This document shows, piece after piece, positions 50,127-60,153 of a stretch of DNA of 64,000 nucleotides; the stretch's first letter is position 1; every line of letters starts with the position of its first letter. Location of the stretch: assembly GCF_023242315.1 (NCBI RefSeq), contig NZ_JALLIY010000002.1, forward strand, positions 124,001-188,000. The letters are read 5' to 3'. The translations under genes were made by a program, and so were the position numbers. The DNA is from Pseudomonas sp. MWU13-2105 (GTDB taxonomy: Bacteria > Pseudomonadota > Gammaproteobacteria > Pseudomonadales > Pseudomonadaceae). The notes beneath the pieces were generated by a model. It was given only the letters and a program-made list of their open reading frames with translations, was not told the DNA's origin and did no database searches.

Positions 50127-50993
50127 ATGTCCCAAGAACTTTCAGCCGAACAGATCCAGCAGGCCCTGCAAGGCATCAGTGTGCCGCCTCAGCCGCAAAT
50201 CATGGTGGATTTGCAGATGGAGCAGTACATGCCTGATCCGGACCTGGAGGTAATCGCCCGGTTGATCAGTCAGGACCCCGGCCTCTCCGGCGCGTTGCTG
50301 AAAATCGTCAACTCGCCCTATTACGGCCTGTCGAACAAGATCGCCTCGATCCAGCGCGCGGTGAACCTGCTGGGCAGCCGTTCGATCATCAACCTGATCA
50401 ACGCGCAGTCGATCAAGGGCGAGATGGCCGACGAAACCATCGTGACCCTCAACCGCTTCTGGGATACAGCCCAGGATGTGGCCATGACCAGCCTGACCCT
50501 GGCCAAGCGTACCGGCGGCCAGGCGGTCGATGAGTCCTATGCCCTGGGGCTGTTCCACGATTGCGGTATTCCGCTGATGATCAAGCGTTTCCCCAACTAT
50601 ATGACGGTGCTCGAACAGGCCTACGCCAATGCCAGTTCGGAGCAGCGCGTGGTGGACACGGAAAACACCGAGTTCAACACCAACCACGCGGTGGTCGGCT
50701 ACTACACGGCCAAATCCTGGCGCCTGCCGGAGCATGTGACCAACGCCATCGCCAATCACCACAACGCCCTGGCGATCTTCAGCGACGAGTCGACCCGCAA
50801 CAGCCAGTTGAAGAACCTGCTGGCGATCCTGAAAATGGCCGAACACATCTGTGCGTCCCATCGGGTGCTGGGCAACCAGGCCGAAGACCACGAATGGAAT
50901 GCCATCGGTCCTCTGGTGCTCGATTATGTCGGCCTGTCCGACTATGACTTCGAAAACCTCAGGGAGAATATCCGCGAGCTCGGCACTCACTAA
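50127..50993 (+). CDS. HDOD domain protein
   Basis: A 288-residue protein consisting mostly of an HDOD domain: LEVIARLISQDPGLSGALLK, the KIVNSPYYGL phrase, and NLLGSRSIINLINA. A degenerate HD site is kept in LGLFHDCGIPLMIKRFPNY. HDOD proteins in pseudomonads act in signalling or stress responses and have no proven catalysis. The ATG at 50127 is the one giving the family N-terminus MSQELSAEQ. It diverges from rlmI and precedes mutM by 48 bases. Confidence 0.9.
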   Translation: MSQELSAEQIQQALQGISVPPQPQIMVDLQMEQYMPDPDLEVIARLISQDPGLSGALLKIVNSPYYGLSNKIASIQRAVNLLGSRSIINLINAQSIKGEMADETIVTLNRFWDTAQDVAMTSLTLAKRTGGQAVDESYALGLFHDCGIPLMIKRFPNYMTVLEQAYANASSEQRVVDTENTEFNTNHAVVGYYTAKSWRLPEHVTNAIANHHNALAIFSDESTRNSQLKNLLAILKMAEHICASHRVLGNQAEDHEWNAIGPLVLDYVGLSDYDFENLRENIRELGTH

Positions 50994-51041
50994 GCGTTCG
51001 AGCACTGTCGCCGAGCCCGTTATTGCCTGACTGGGGCTGCC

Positions 51042-51854
51042 ATGCCTGAATTACCTGAAGTCGAAACCACCCGGCGCGGTATCGCGCCCCATCTGGAAGG
51101 CCAGCGGGTCAGCCGGGTGATCGTGCGCGATCGCCGGCTGCGCTGGCCGATCCCGGAAGATCTTGATGTGCGCCTGTCCGGGCAACGTATCGTGCTGGTG
51201 GAGCGGCGGGCCAAGTATCTGTTGATCAAGGCCGAGGTCGGGACCCTGATCAGTCACCTGGGCATGTCGGGCAACCTGCGCCTGGTGGAGGCCGGCTTGC
51301 CGGCGGCCAAGCATGAGCATGTGGATATCGAGCTGGAGTCCGGACTGGCCCTGCGCTACACCGACCCACGGCGTTTTGGCGCGATGCTCTGGAGCCTGGA
51401 CCCGCTCAATCACGAATTGCTCGCGCGCCTGGGGCCGGAGCCTCTGACCGAGCTGTTCGACGGTGAGCGGCTGTTCCAGTTGTCGCGCAAGCGTTCGATG
51501 GCGGTAAAGCCGTTCATCATGGATAACGCCGTGGTGGTGGGAGTCGGCAATATCTATGCAACCGAGGCCCTGTTCGCCGCCGGCATCGATCCGCGCCGCG
51601 AGGCCGGGAGCATCTCGCGGGGGCGTTACCTGGCACTGGCGATCGAAATCAAGCGGATCCTGGCGGCGGCCATCGAGCGTGGCGGCACGACCTTGCGCGA
51701 CTTTATCGGCGGCGATGGCCAGCCCGGCTATTTCCAGCAGGAATTGTTCGTCTACGGGCGTGGCGGCGAGCACTGCAAGGTCTGCGGCAGCGGCCTGCGC
51801 GAGATTCGCCTGGGACAGCGCGCCAGCGTGTATTGTCCGCGTTGCCAGAGCTGA
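51042..51854 (+). CDS. mutM: Formamidopyrimidine-DNA glycosylase
   Basis: A 270-residue DNA-repair glycosylase/AP-lyase that excises 8-oxoguanine. The catalytic N-terminus is [14 protein letters not shown] (Pro2 as nucleophile, Glu3), the lysine of the helix-two-turn-helix region occurs in [20 protein letters not shown], and the C-terminal zinc finger has the four cysteines of CKVCGSGL and YCPRCQ. Length is the family's normal value. Confidence 0.97.
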   Translation: MPELPEVETTRRGIAPHLEGQRVSRVIVRDRRLRWPIPEDLDVRLSGQRIVLVERRAKYLLIKAEVGTLISHLGMSGNLRLVEAGLPAAKHEHVDIELESGLALRYTDPRRFGAMLWSLDPLNHELLARLGPEPLTELFDGERLFQLSRKRSMAVKPFIMDNAVVVGVGNIYATEALFAAGIDPRREAGSISRGRYLALAIEIKRILAAAIERGGTTLRDFIGGDGQPGYFQQELFVYGRGGEHCKVCGSGLREIRLGQRASVYCPRCQS

Positions 51855-51923
51855 CCTGACAAGCGTGCGGACGCTGTTATAGTTAAGACTTTGCCATCCA
51901 TTGCTTTGTTGAAGGATAGTGCC

Positions 51924-52262
51924 ATGAACCCGTTTCGCACCCTGGGCCTGGTTGTGGCCCTGAGTTTTGGCCTGCAGGCGTTGCCGGTTCTGGCGGACGA
52001 TGGCAGCAGCGGCGATCCGACCTACACGATCCAGAATCCACCGGCCTACGCGATGATCGCCGACCTGATCATCGCCCGTCCCTTGCTGGTGGGTGCGACC
52101 CTGGTGGGCACGGCGGTGTTCGTGGTGTCGTTGCCGTTTACCGCGTTCGGCGGCGTCGACGGCATGGGCAAGGCCGGCAAGTCACTGGTGCTCGCCCCTG
52201 GAAAAGCGGCCTTTGCCCGTTGCCTGGGTTGCACGGCGGAAGGTTTTGACGGCGACCAGTAG
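51924..52262 (+). CDS. Small exported Pseudomonas protein of unknown function
   Basis: A 112-residue protein with a signal peptide ([20 protein letters not shown], ending near VLA) and one further hydrophobic helix (about residues 52-75, [20 protein letters not shown]). Two cysteines near the C-terminus ([10 protein letters not shown]) form a CxxC. I do not recognise a family; some databases give such proteins the name 'multidrug transporter', for which I see no support. The ATG at 51924 is preceded by GAAGGA. Position after mutM is the same in related genomes as I recall. Confidence 0.75.
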   Translation: MNPFRTLGLVVALSFGLQALPVLADDGSSGDPTYTIQNPPAYAMIADLIIARPLLVGATLVGTAVFVVSLPFTAFGGVDGMGKAGKSLVLAPGKAAFARCLGCTAEGFDGDQ

Positions 52263-52324
52263 GTTGGCTTGGCGTCTATAACGCCCGGTACCACCTTAGG
52301 TGGCTACGGCGCCAATAATGGCCT

Positions 52325-52480
52325 TTTCGCGGGCAAGCTCCGCTCCCGCAGGGCTCAGGCGAACCGGCTCTTTCGCGGCGCTCCGGTGTCCCGGCAAATT
52401 CCGCTCCCACGATATTTGAGCCAAGCCTGGATATTGTGTACGGCACAAAACCTGTGGGAGCGGAGCTTGCCCGCGAAAAG
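52325..52480. repeat. REPIN with long spacer
   Basis: TTTTCGCGGGCAAGCTCCGC at the left and GTGGGAGCGGAGCTTGCCCG at the right are inverted. Between them, TTTCGCGG...GCAAATTCCGCTCCCAC looks like a third, degraded REP. It sits between convergent genes (the small exported protein and ferredoxin). Confidence 0.83.
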
Positions 52481-52502
52481 GGCCTTGGATTCGCTACAAC
52501 GC

Positions 52503-53487
<985 letters not shown>

Positions 53488-55083
53488 TTACGGGTTTTTC
53501 AAGCGCTCCGCGAGGGCAGTTGCCAACTGCGCTGTCAGACCATAGACCGAAAGCTGTGGGTTGGCGCCTATGCTGGTGGGGAACAGCGAGCCGTCATGGA
53601 CCGACAGATTGCGCAACTGATGGTGGCGGCCGAGGCTGTCGGTGACCGCGCTTTTCGCCTCTTCACCCATGGCGCAACCGCCCATCACATGGGCGCTGCC
53701 CAGGCGTGTGCGGTACAGCTCCAGGCTCAGCTCGTCGATCAGGACGCGGGCCTTGGCCAGGCTATTCACATAGTCGGCATCGGCGTGCAGCGGCAGTACC
53801 GACTTGGCCCCCGCAGCGAACTGGATCTCGGCCATGCTGTGGTACGCCCGGCGCAAGCCGTCCCAGGCATAGGCGGACACCTGGTAATCGAGCACCGGTG
53901 TGCCGTCGCCGCGCAGTTCCACGCTGCCGCCGGGGCTGTCCGGGTGGAAGCCGTCGCGCATCAGCGCCAGCATCATGTGGGTGTGCGGCAGTTGCTCCAT
54001 GCGCAGGGCGTTTTGCGGGCCGAAGCCGCCCAGCAGGGTGCTGGCCAGCGCCGGTTGCAGCGGCGGGACCTCGAGTTTGTAGGACATCGGCCCGGTGACG
54101 CCAGCATTCCACTGGAAATGATCGGAATAGATCGACTGGGGGGCGCCGTAAAACGGATTGATGACTTCGGAAAACTGTCCGGCGGAGAAGTTCACCAGGT
54201 GCAGGAAGGTGCGCTTGCCCAGTTGGCCGCTGGGATCCGGCGCCTTGGAGCGCAGCAGCAACCCCGGGCTGTTGATGCCGCCTCCCGCCAGCACGTAATG
54301 CCTGGCCTTGACCTTGATGGTCCGACCATTGGGGGCTACGCAACGCTCGTCCATCGCCACGCAGAGCAGACCGCTGACCTGGTCGCCTTCGATCAGCAAG
54401 CGCTCGGCCCGAGCCAGATAGAGCAGCTCGCCGCCTTTCTCCAGGGTCGCCGCAATGGTGGTGACCAGCATCGACTGCTTGGCGTTGGTCGGGCAGCCCA
54501 TGCCGCAGTAGCCCAGGTTCCAACAGCCGCGCACATTACGCGGGATGACTTTCCAGCTGTAGCCGAGGGCTTCGCAGCCGTTGCGGATCACGTCGTTGTT
54601 GGCATTCGGCGGCATGCTCCAGGGCGCGACGCCGAGGCGCTGTTCCATCTTCTCGAACCACGGCGCCATCTCGGCGCTGGCGTGGCCCTTGACGTTGTGC
54701 ACCTTGGCCCAGTGTTCGAGGGTCTGGTCCGGCGTGCGAAAGCTCGAGGTCCAGTTGATCAGCGTGGTACCGCCGACGGCGCGACCCTGGAGGATAGTGA
54801 TGGCGCCATCCTTGCTCATGCGACCGATGCCTTCCTGGTAGAGGCTGGTGTAGGCCTGGTCTTCGAGCATCTTGAAGTCGCTGCTGGTTTTCAGCGGGCC
54901 TTCCTCGATCAGCAGGACCTTGTAGCCGGCGGCGCTGAGGATTTCAGCGGTGGTGCCGCCGCCCGCGCCGCTGCCGATGATGGCGACATCGGCCTCCAGC
55001 GTCAGGTCCTGCTCCAGGCGAGCACCGTTGTAGGTTTTCCAGCCTCGGGCCAGGCCTTCGCGAAACAGATCGGGTACGGGCAT
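53488..55083 (-). CDS. laoA: GMC-family alcohol dehydrogenase (LaoA-like)
   Basis: A 531-residue flavoprotein. FAD binding is shown by ADVAIIGSGAGGGTTAEILS, the GMC phrases by LQGRAVGGTTLINW and LAGGGINSPGLLLRS, and the active-site C-terminus by GSAHVMGGCAMG and DGSLFPTSIGANPQ. By position and neighbours it matches PA0364, laoA, the large subunit of a system oxidising long-chain alcohols such as 1-dodecanol. There is no signal peptide; export, if any, would be with the Tat-dependent LaoB. The chain laoC-laoB-laoA runs on the minus strand. Confidence 0.88.
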   Translation of the reverse strand: MPVPDLFREGLARGWKTYNGARLEQDLTLEADVAIIGSGAGGGTTAEILSAAGYKVLLIEEGPLKTSSDFKMLEDQAYTSLYQEGIGRMSKDGAITILQGRAVGGTTLINWTSSFRTPDQTLEHWAKVHNVKGHASAEMAPWFEKMEQRLGVAPWSMPPNANNDVIRNGCEALGYSWKVIPRNVRGCWNLGYCGMGCPTNAKQSMLVTTIAATLEKGGELLYLARAERLLIEGDQVSGLLCVAMDERCVAPNGRTIKVKARHYVLAGGGINSPGLLLRSKAPDPSGQLGKRTFLHLVNFSAGQFSEVINPFYGAPQSIYSDHFQWNAGVTGPMSYKLEVPPLQPALASTLLGGFGPQNALRMEQLPHTHMMLALMRDGFHPDSPGGSVELRGDGTPVLDYQVSAYAWDGLRRAYHSMAEIQFAAGAKSVLPLHADADYVNSLAKARVLIDELSLELYRTRLGSAHVMGGCAMGEEAKSAVTDSLGRHHQLRNLSVHDGSLFPTSIGANPQLSVYGLTAQLATALAERLKNP

Positions 55084-55128
55084 GTGCAGCCTCTTTTATT
55101 GTTGTTTTGTCGGGTTTGCCCGACTTGC

Positions 55129-55153
55129 GTGGGAGCGGAGCTTGCCCGCGAAA
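55129..55153. repeat. Single REP between laoB and laoA
   Basis: GTGGGAGCGGAGCTTGCCCG and adjoining bases form an unpaired REP in the 140-base gap between laoB and laoA. The partner palindrome is absent, though a partial GTTCTTCGCGGCGG lies 40 bases on. Confidence 0.75.
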
Positions 55154-55223
55154 AGAACGCCGCGGTTCTCCAGAGACACCGCGTTATCGTTCTTCGCGGC
55201 GGAGAGCCGTGCATCTATAAGGA

Positions 55224-55766
55224 CTAGACTTTCGGCGGTCCGGGATAACCGCAGTGGGCCCAGGCTTCGGCGCGGTTGTACCAGGCCATCATCACCAGTT
55301 GCAGCAGTGACGCGTGGCCCATGCGCAGCAGGCTCAGGGAGCTGTTTTCCCAGCGTTCGAGAAAGGCGTGGATCTGCGCGTCGCTGGCATTTTCCCAGCT
55401 GCCCCAGATACCGGTCAGCGGCCCACGGGTGATGCCCATGCCGAGAACGTCGAACAGTTGCCGGGTCAGCTTGAGCATTTCCGGCGACAGGTGGTTGAGG
55501 CTGGAGTCCAGGCTCGCCAGGGTCTGGTCGATGGCGGCGGGCATTTTCCCGGCGGCGACGGCGCCTTCGAGCATGACCGGGATCAGCGCTTGCAAGAACG
55601 GCAGGTCGTTGGCCTGCAACACGGCAAAGCCGCTGGCCGGCTGGCCGGCCGAGCAGCCGCTGAGACTGGCGGCGAGCCCGGCGGTGCTGAGGAAGGCGCC
55701 GGCGCAGAGGCCGATTTTCAGTACGCCACGGCGACTCAGTACGGGAGATTCAGACAGGCTTGGCAT
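55224..55766 (-). CDS. laoB: Tat-exported small subunit (LaoB-like)
   Basis: A 180-residue protein with a twin-arginine signal (SRRGVLKIG followed by CAGAFLSTAGLAASL) and a possible lipobox, LSGC, near residue 38. The rest is an all-helical domain with FLQALIPVMLEGAV and WYNRAEAWAHCGYPG, resembling the small gamma-type subunits of membrane GMC dehydrogenases. This matches PA0365, laoB, proposed to help localise or mature LaoA. The gene lies between laoC and laoA. Confidence 0.86.
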   Translation of the reverse strand: MPSLSESPVLSRRGVLKIGLCAGAFLSTAGLAASLSGCSAGQPASGFAVLQANDLPFLQALIPVMLEGAVAAGKMPAAIDQTLASLDSSLNHLSPEMLKLTRQLFDVLGMGITRGPLTGIWGSWENASDAQIHAFLERWENSSLSLLRMGHASLLQLVMMAWYNRAEAWAHCGYPGPPKV

Positions 55767-55794
55767 TCTTGTTATTCACCTGGGCAGTGGAACA

Positions 55795-57225
55795 TCAACG
55801 AACGAAGAGTTTCTGGATCAGCTTCTGGATCGATTTGCCATAAGGCGGATAGATCAGCCGCGCCGCGTTGAAGCGCTGCTTGGTCAGTACGCCCTTGGCC
55901 TTGCTGAAGGTCAGGAAACCTTCGTGGCCGTGGTAATGGCCCATGCCCGAGGGGCCGATACCGCCGAAGGGCAGGTCCTCCTGGGGCACGTGGAGCAGGG
56001 TGTCGTTCAGGCAGACGCCGCCGGAGTGGGTTTCATCAAGCACGCGTTGTTGTTCGGCCTTGTTGTAACCGAAGTAGTAGAGCGCCAAGGGACGAGGTCG
56101 GCGATTGATGTAGGCGAAGGCTTCATCCAGGTCCTTGTACGGCACGATGGGCAGCAACGGGCCGAAGATCTCGTCCTGCATCAGGGTCATCTCATCGCTG
56201 ACGTTCAGCAGCAGGCTGTGGCCCATGCGCCGCTGCTGGTTCTGCTCGAACAGCGGAATCAGCAGCGCGCCCTTGCTGGTGGCGTCGCTGAGGTAGCCGT
56301 TGAGCCGGGCCAGCTGGCGATCGTTGATGATGCTGGTGTAGTCCGGGTTGTCGACCAGTGTCGGATAAAAGCCGCGCACTGCCTGGCGGTAGGCCTCGAC
56401 AAAGGCGCCGACCCGATCTTCCGGCACCAGCACGTAGTCCGGTGCCACGCAGGTCTGGCCGGCGTTGAGGGTCTTGCCGAAGGCGATGCGTTCGGCGGCA
56501 TCCTTGAGGGGCACGTCCTGGGACACAATGGCCGGCGACTTGCCGCCCAGTTCCAGGGTCACCGGGGTCAGGTTTTCCGCCGCCGCGCGCATCACGTGCC
56601 GGCCGATGCTGGTGGCGCCGGTGAACAACAGGTGATCGAACGGCAGCCTGGAAAAGGCCATGCCGATTTCGGCCTCGCCGAGCACCACGCAGACCTGATC
56701 TTCCGGGAACACCCGGCCCAGCAGCTCCTTGAGCAACAGGCCGGTGGCCGGGGTCGATTCGCTGAGCTTGAGCATCACCCGGTTACCCGCCGCCAACGCG
56801 CCCACCAGCGGGCCGATGCTGAGGAACAACGGGTAGTTCCAGGGCACGATCACGCCGACTACCCCGAGGGGCTGGTAGACGACTTTCGCCGAGGCCGGCT
56901 GGAAGGCCAGGCCGACCCGCCGGCGCGACGGTTTCATCCAGCGCTTGAGGTGTTGGCGGGCATGGTGGATGCCTTGCAGGCTGGGCATGAGTTCACCCAG
57001 CAGGGTTTCATCGGCGCTGCGGTTGCCGAAGTCCTGGCTGATGGCGTCGATCAGCGCCTGGCGTTCGTCGCTGAGCAGTTGGCGCAGGCTGTCGAGCCAT
57101 TGCCGACGTTGCTCGGCGGGGGGCATGGGGTGCGCGGCATAGGCTTGGCGTTGCGCTTGGAACAGGTGCTGGAGCTGGTCCAGTTGCTGCTGCGATTCCT
57201 GCAGATAGGCGATTTCGGCAGACAT
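55795..57225 (-). CDS. laoC: Aldehyde dehydrogenase (LaoC-like)
   Basis: A 476-residue NAD(P)-dependent aldehyde dehydrogenase. The catalytic Cys is in TLNAGQTCVAPDYVLV and the general base Glu in VTLELGGKSPAIVS; the cofactor segment VGVIVPWNYPLFLSIGPLVG is clear. The coniferyl-aldehyde-like subgroup and the order with laoA, laoB and a divergent TetR gene point to LaoC, which turns long-chain aldehydes into fatty acids. It is the first gene of the operon; an AGGAGGTG-rich leader and a TetR operator lie upstream. Confidence 0.9.
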   Translation of the reverse strand: MSAEIAYLQESQQQLDQLQHLFQAQRQAYAAHPMPPAEQRRQWLDSLRQLLSDERQALIDAISQDFGNRSADETLLGELMPSLQGIHHARQHLKRWMKPSRRRVGLAFQPASAKVVYQPLGVVGVIVPWNYPLFLSIGPLVGALAAGNRVMLKLSESTPATGLLLKELLGRVFPEDQVCVVLGEAEIGMAFSRLPFDHLLFTGATSIGRHVMRAAAENLTPVTLELGGKSPAIVSQDVPLKDAAERIAFGKTLNAGQTCVAPDYVLVPEDRVGAFVEAYRQAVRGFYPTLVDNPDYTSIINDRQLARLNGYLSDATSKGALLIPLFEQNQQRRMGHSLLLNVSDEMTLMQDEIFGPLLPIVPYKDLDEAFAYINRRPRPLALYYFGYNKAEQQRVLDETHSGGVCLNDTLLHVPQEDLPFGGIGPSGMGHYHGHEGFLTFSKAKGVLTKQRFNAARLIYPPYGKSIQKLIQKLFVR

Positions 57226-57255
57226 GGCGGACTCCAGGAGGTGTGATTTTGTTTT

Positions 57256-57269
57256 TAAACGAATGTTTA
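57256..57269. promoter_or_regulatory. Probable LaoR operator
   Basis: TAAAC-GAAT-GTTTA is a perfect five-base inverted repeat 31 bases upstream of laoC, in the gap between laoC and the divergent tetR gene. Its form is like operators of PsrA-type fatty-acid-responsive TetR regulators (GAAAC-N4-GTTTC). The ATAAAG/TTTACG-like promoter elements around it are not resolved. Confidence 0.7.
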
Positions 57270-57405
57270 GAGCTAATACTCCATAAAGTCAACAGGCAAC
57301 GCCTGGGCTTTGCAACTGATAGCGGCTGAGAAGCATGGCGATTTATCCGCGAGCGGATAGGCCGTAAGATGGTCGATACCGTCTTCTGGAAGTAAAGCTG
57401 AAGTC

Positions 57406-58092
57406 ATGGCCCCTCGAATAAAAACCAGCGAGCGCATCGTCCAGAACAGCCTGGATCTGTTCAACCAGCAGGGCGAGCGCAGTGTCAGCACCAACCACAT
57501 CGCGGCGCACATGGACATTTCGCCGGGTAACCTCTACTACCACTTCCCCAACAAGCAGGCGATCATCGCCGTGCTGTTCGCCGAGTACGAAGCGCTGGTC
57601 GACAGCTTCCTGCGCCCGCCCCAGGGCCGCGCCGCGACCATCGACGACAAGCGTTTCTATCTCAAGGCCTTGCTCGCGGCGATGTGGCGTTATCGCTTCC
57701 TGCACCGGGATCTCGAACATCTGCTGGAAAGCGATGCCGAACTGGCCGCCCGTTACCGACGCTTCTCCCAGCGCTGCCTGATCCAGGGCCAGGCGATCTA
57801 CGCGGGGTTTGTCGAGGCTGGCATCCTGGGCATGGATGTCGTGCAGACCGAGGCACTGACCCTCAATGCCTGGATTATCCTGACCTCCTGGGTACGCTTC
57901 CTGAGCACTACCCGCGAGAACGCCCATCACCTGAGCGAAGAGTCGATCAAGCGTGGGGTCTACCAGGTGCTGGTGCTGGAGTCGGGTTTTGTCACCGCGC
58001 AGTCGCGGGCGGCGGTGGACAAGTTGCTCAACGAGTTTTATGTGCCGTTGGCACAGGCCCTGGATGAAGGAAGCCAGGCATCAGCAAGCTAG
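57406..58092 (+). CDS. laoR: TetR-family regulator (LaoR-like)
   Basis: A 228-residue repressor with an N-terminal TetR HTH (SERIVQNSLDLFNQQGERSV, then ISPGNLYYHFPNKQAIIAVL) and a long C-terminal ligand domain. It diverges from laoC, with the palindrome at 57256 in between, as expected for a regulator of long-chain alcohol oxidation. P. aeruginosa laoR (PA0367) responds to long-chain aldehydes as reported. The ATG at 57406 is 136 bases from the operator. Confidence 0.9.
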   Translation: MAPRIKTSERIVQNSLDLFNQQGERSVSTNHIAAHMDISPGNLYYHFPNKQAIIAVLFAEYEALVDSFLRPPQGRAATIDDKRFYLKALLAAMWRYRFLHRDLEHLLESDAELAARYRRFSQRCLIQGQAIYAGFVEAGILGMDVVQTEALTLNAWIILTSWVRFLSTTRENAHHLSEESIKRGVYQVLVLESGFVTAQSRAAVDKLLNEFYVPLAQALDEGSQASAS

Positions 58093-58148
58093 GCCGCGCC
58101 CGTCGCCAAGCTGTCCCTTATCCGCTTCGTTAAAATGAGGAGTTCGCC

Positions 58149-59003
58149 ATGTCCCTTGCGCAACTGATCAGCCCCCGGCAACTGGCCGAACGCCAGGCTC
58201 GGCCCGGGTTGGTGATCCTGGATTGTCGTTTTGCCCTTGAGGACCCGGATTACGGGCAGCGCAGTTATGCCCAGGGGCATATCGAAGGCGCGCATCAGGC
58301 CGATCTGGAGCGGGACCTGAGTGGTCCGGTGACCCGCGGCCTGACCGGGCGTCATCCGCTGCCGGACCCCGCGGCCCTGGTCGAGCGCCTGCGGGCCTGG
58401 GGTATCAGTGCCGACAGCGAGGTCGTGCTGTATGACGACGGCCCGGGCATGTACGCCGCCCGGGCCTGGTGGCTGCTGGCCTGGCTGGGCAAGCGCGACG
58501 GCGTGTTCCTGCTCGATGGTGGCCTGAAAGCCTGGCATGCCGCCGGACAGCCGCTGAGCCTGAATCCGCCGGCCGCCGGCCGTGGAACCTTCGAGGGTAC
58601 GCCGGACGCATCGTTGCAGATCAGCGCCGAACAATTGCAACAGCGCCTCGGGCAGCCGTCGATGACCCTGCTGGACGCCCGTGCCTTGCCGCGTTTTCGC
58701 GGGGAAGTGGAGCCGATCGATCCGGTGGCCGGACATATCCCCGGCGCCTTATGTGCGGCGTTCAACGAGAATCTGGATGCGGATGGACATTTTCTGCCGG
58801 CGGATCAGCTCAAGCAGCGTTTCGCTGCCAAGCTGGGACAGCGCTCGCCGCAGGAGTTGGTGGCGTATTGCGGTTCCGGGGTGACGGCGTGTCACAACCT
58901 GTTTGCCCTGTGCCTGGCGGGTTATCCGTTGGGGACGTTGTATGCCGGGTCATGGAGCGAATGGATTACCGATCCGCAGCGGACGGTGGCGACGGGCGAC
59001 TGA
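58149..59003 (+). CDS. sseA: 3-Mercaptopyruvate/thiosulfate sulfurtransferase
   Basis: A 284-residue two-domain rhodanese. The N-terminal domain (about 1-135) has LVILDCRFALEDPDYGQ and ARAWWLLAWLG but no catalytic Cys. The C-terminal domain carries the loop VAYCGSGVTACHN with catalytic C241; the CGSGVTA form is typical of mercaptopyruvate sulfurtransferases. The ATG at 58149 follows GAGGAGTTCGCC. It lies 57 bases behind laoR and may be co-transcribed with it, with no obvious functional link. Confidence 0.92.
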   Translation: MSLAQLISPRQLAERQARPGLVILDCRFALEDPDYGQRSYAQGHIEGAHQADLERDLSGPVTRGLTGRHPLPDPAALVERLRAWGISADSEVVLYDDGPGMYAARAWWLLAWLGKRDGVFLLDGGLKAWHAAGQPLSLNPPAAGRGTFEGTPDASLQISAEQLQQRLGQPSMTLLDARALPRFRGEVEPIDPVAGHIPGALCAAFNENLDADGHFLPADQLKQRFAAKLGQRSPQELVAYCGSGVTACHNLFALCLAGYPLGTLYAGSWSEWITDPQRTVATGD

Positions 59004-59019
59004 TTGTGGCGCAGGGTGA

Positions 59020-60075
59020 TCAACATCCTCTATCGGCCAGCCATTGCGGAATCCGGCGTTCCAGGTAGTAAGTCGGTTTGCCCAGGCTGCCGTCGACAAA
59101 CCCCACATGCCCACCCTTGGCCTGCAATTCGAACTGGGTGTCCGCTGCCAGCTCGCCAGGCTCCGGCAGGCTGTGGGGAAACACGAAGGGGTCGTCCTTG
59201 GCCTGGATAATCAGCGTCGGCGTGCGAATCGCCCCAAGGAAATAGCGGCTGGAGGCGCGGCGATAATAATCCTGCGCATCGGCAAAGCCATGCAGCGGTG
59301 CCGTGACCCGGCCGTCGAAGTCCCAGAACGTGCGCATACCGGTCAGCGGCCCCAGGTCGCTCAAAGTCGCCAGGCCCTCGATCCGTCCGTCGTGCTGGAA
59401 CTGGCGCTGCTTGTTCTTGATATAGGCCACCATCTCGCGCATGAAGTGTGCCTGGTAGATCCGTGAAAAACCCCGGCCGATGCGGTCGGCGCACTGGTCC
59501 AGGCGAAACGGCACCGACACTGCGACGGCACCTTGCAAGCCACTGTCCTGGCCACTTTCCCCCAGATGCTTGAGCAGCACGTTGCCGCCCAGGGAGTAGC
59601 CGACGGCGTAGAGCGGTGCCAGCGGACGCAGCGCCTTGAGGTGGGCGACCGTTGCCGCGAGGTCTTCGCTGGCCCCGGAGTGATAACTGCGTGCCAGCAG
59701 GTTGGGTTCCCCCGAACAGCCCCGCCAGTTCAGCGCCACGCTGGCCCAGCCCTGGTGGGTCAACGCCTGTTGCAGGCCGGCGACATAGGGCGAGTTCGAC
59801 GAGCCGGTCAACCCGTGCAGGATCAACACCAGCGGCGTCTCGGCGGCGTGCGGGCCATGCCAGTCGAGGTCGAGGAAATCGCCGTCGTCCAGCCACAAGC
59901 GTTCACGCCGGCGGTCGAGGTGGACAGTCTTGCGCCAGAGCGGTCCCCACAAGGTTTGCAGATGTGGGTTGCCCAGGCCCGGGGCGGGGGTGAAGCCCGG
60001 CAAATGAGTGGGCGGAGAAAGTGACGGCAACGCAGCGAGTCTCGCAGTGGGAATGGACAGGTCCGGTGCTGCCAT
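59020..60075 (-). CDS. YheT-like alpha/beta-hydrolase
   Basis: A 351-residue hydrolase. The nucleophile elbow is AVGYSLGGNVLLKHLGE, the acid lies in IQAKDDPFVFP, and the His in AKGGHVGFVDGSLG. LHGLTGSSNSPYVAG provides the oxyanion region and GNPHLQTLWGPLWR the N-terminal mark of the YheT/UPF0017 group, whose substrates are probably esters or lipids. I chose the ATG at 60075 (MAAPDL) over the in-frame TTG six bases upstream. It converges with sseA. Confidence 0.9.
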   Translation of the reverse strand: MAAPDLSIPTARLAALPSLSPPTHLPGFTPAPGLGNPHLQTLWGPLWRKTVHLDRRRERLWLDDGDFLDLDWHGPHAAETPLVLILHGLTGSSNSPYVAGLQQALTHQGWASVALNWRGCSGEPNLLARSYHSGASEDLAATVAHLKALRPLAPLYAVGYSLGGNVLLKHLGESGQDSGLQGAVAVSVPFRLDQCADRIGRGFSRIYQAHFMREMVAYIKNKQRQFQHDGRIEGLATLSDLGPLTGMRTFWDFDGRVTAPLHGFADAQDYYRRASSRYFLGAIRTPTLIIQAKDDPFVFPHSLPEPGELAADTQFELQAKGGHVGFVDGSLGKPTYYLERRIPQWLADRGC

Positions 60076-60153
60076 AAGCAAGTCGTCATGGCAGCCACGC
60101 TTGCGCGTGCGATACGTCTAAATTGCCACAGTGCTGTCCATTACCGCAGCTTT

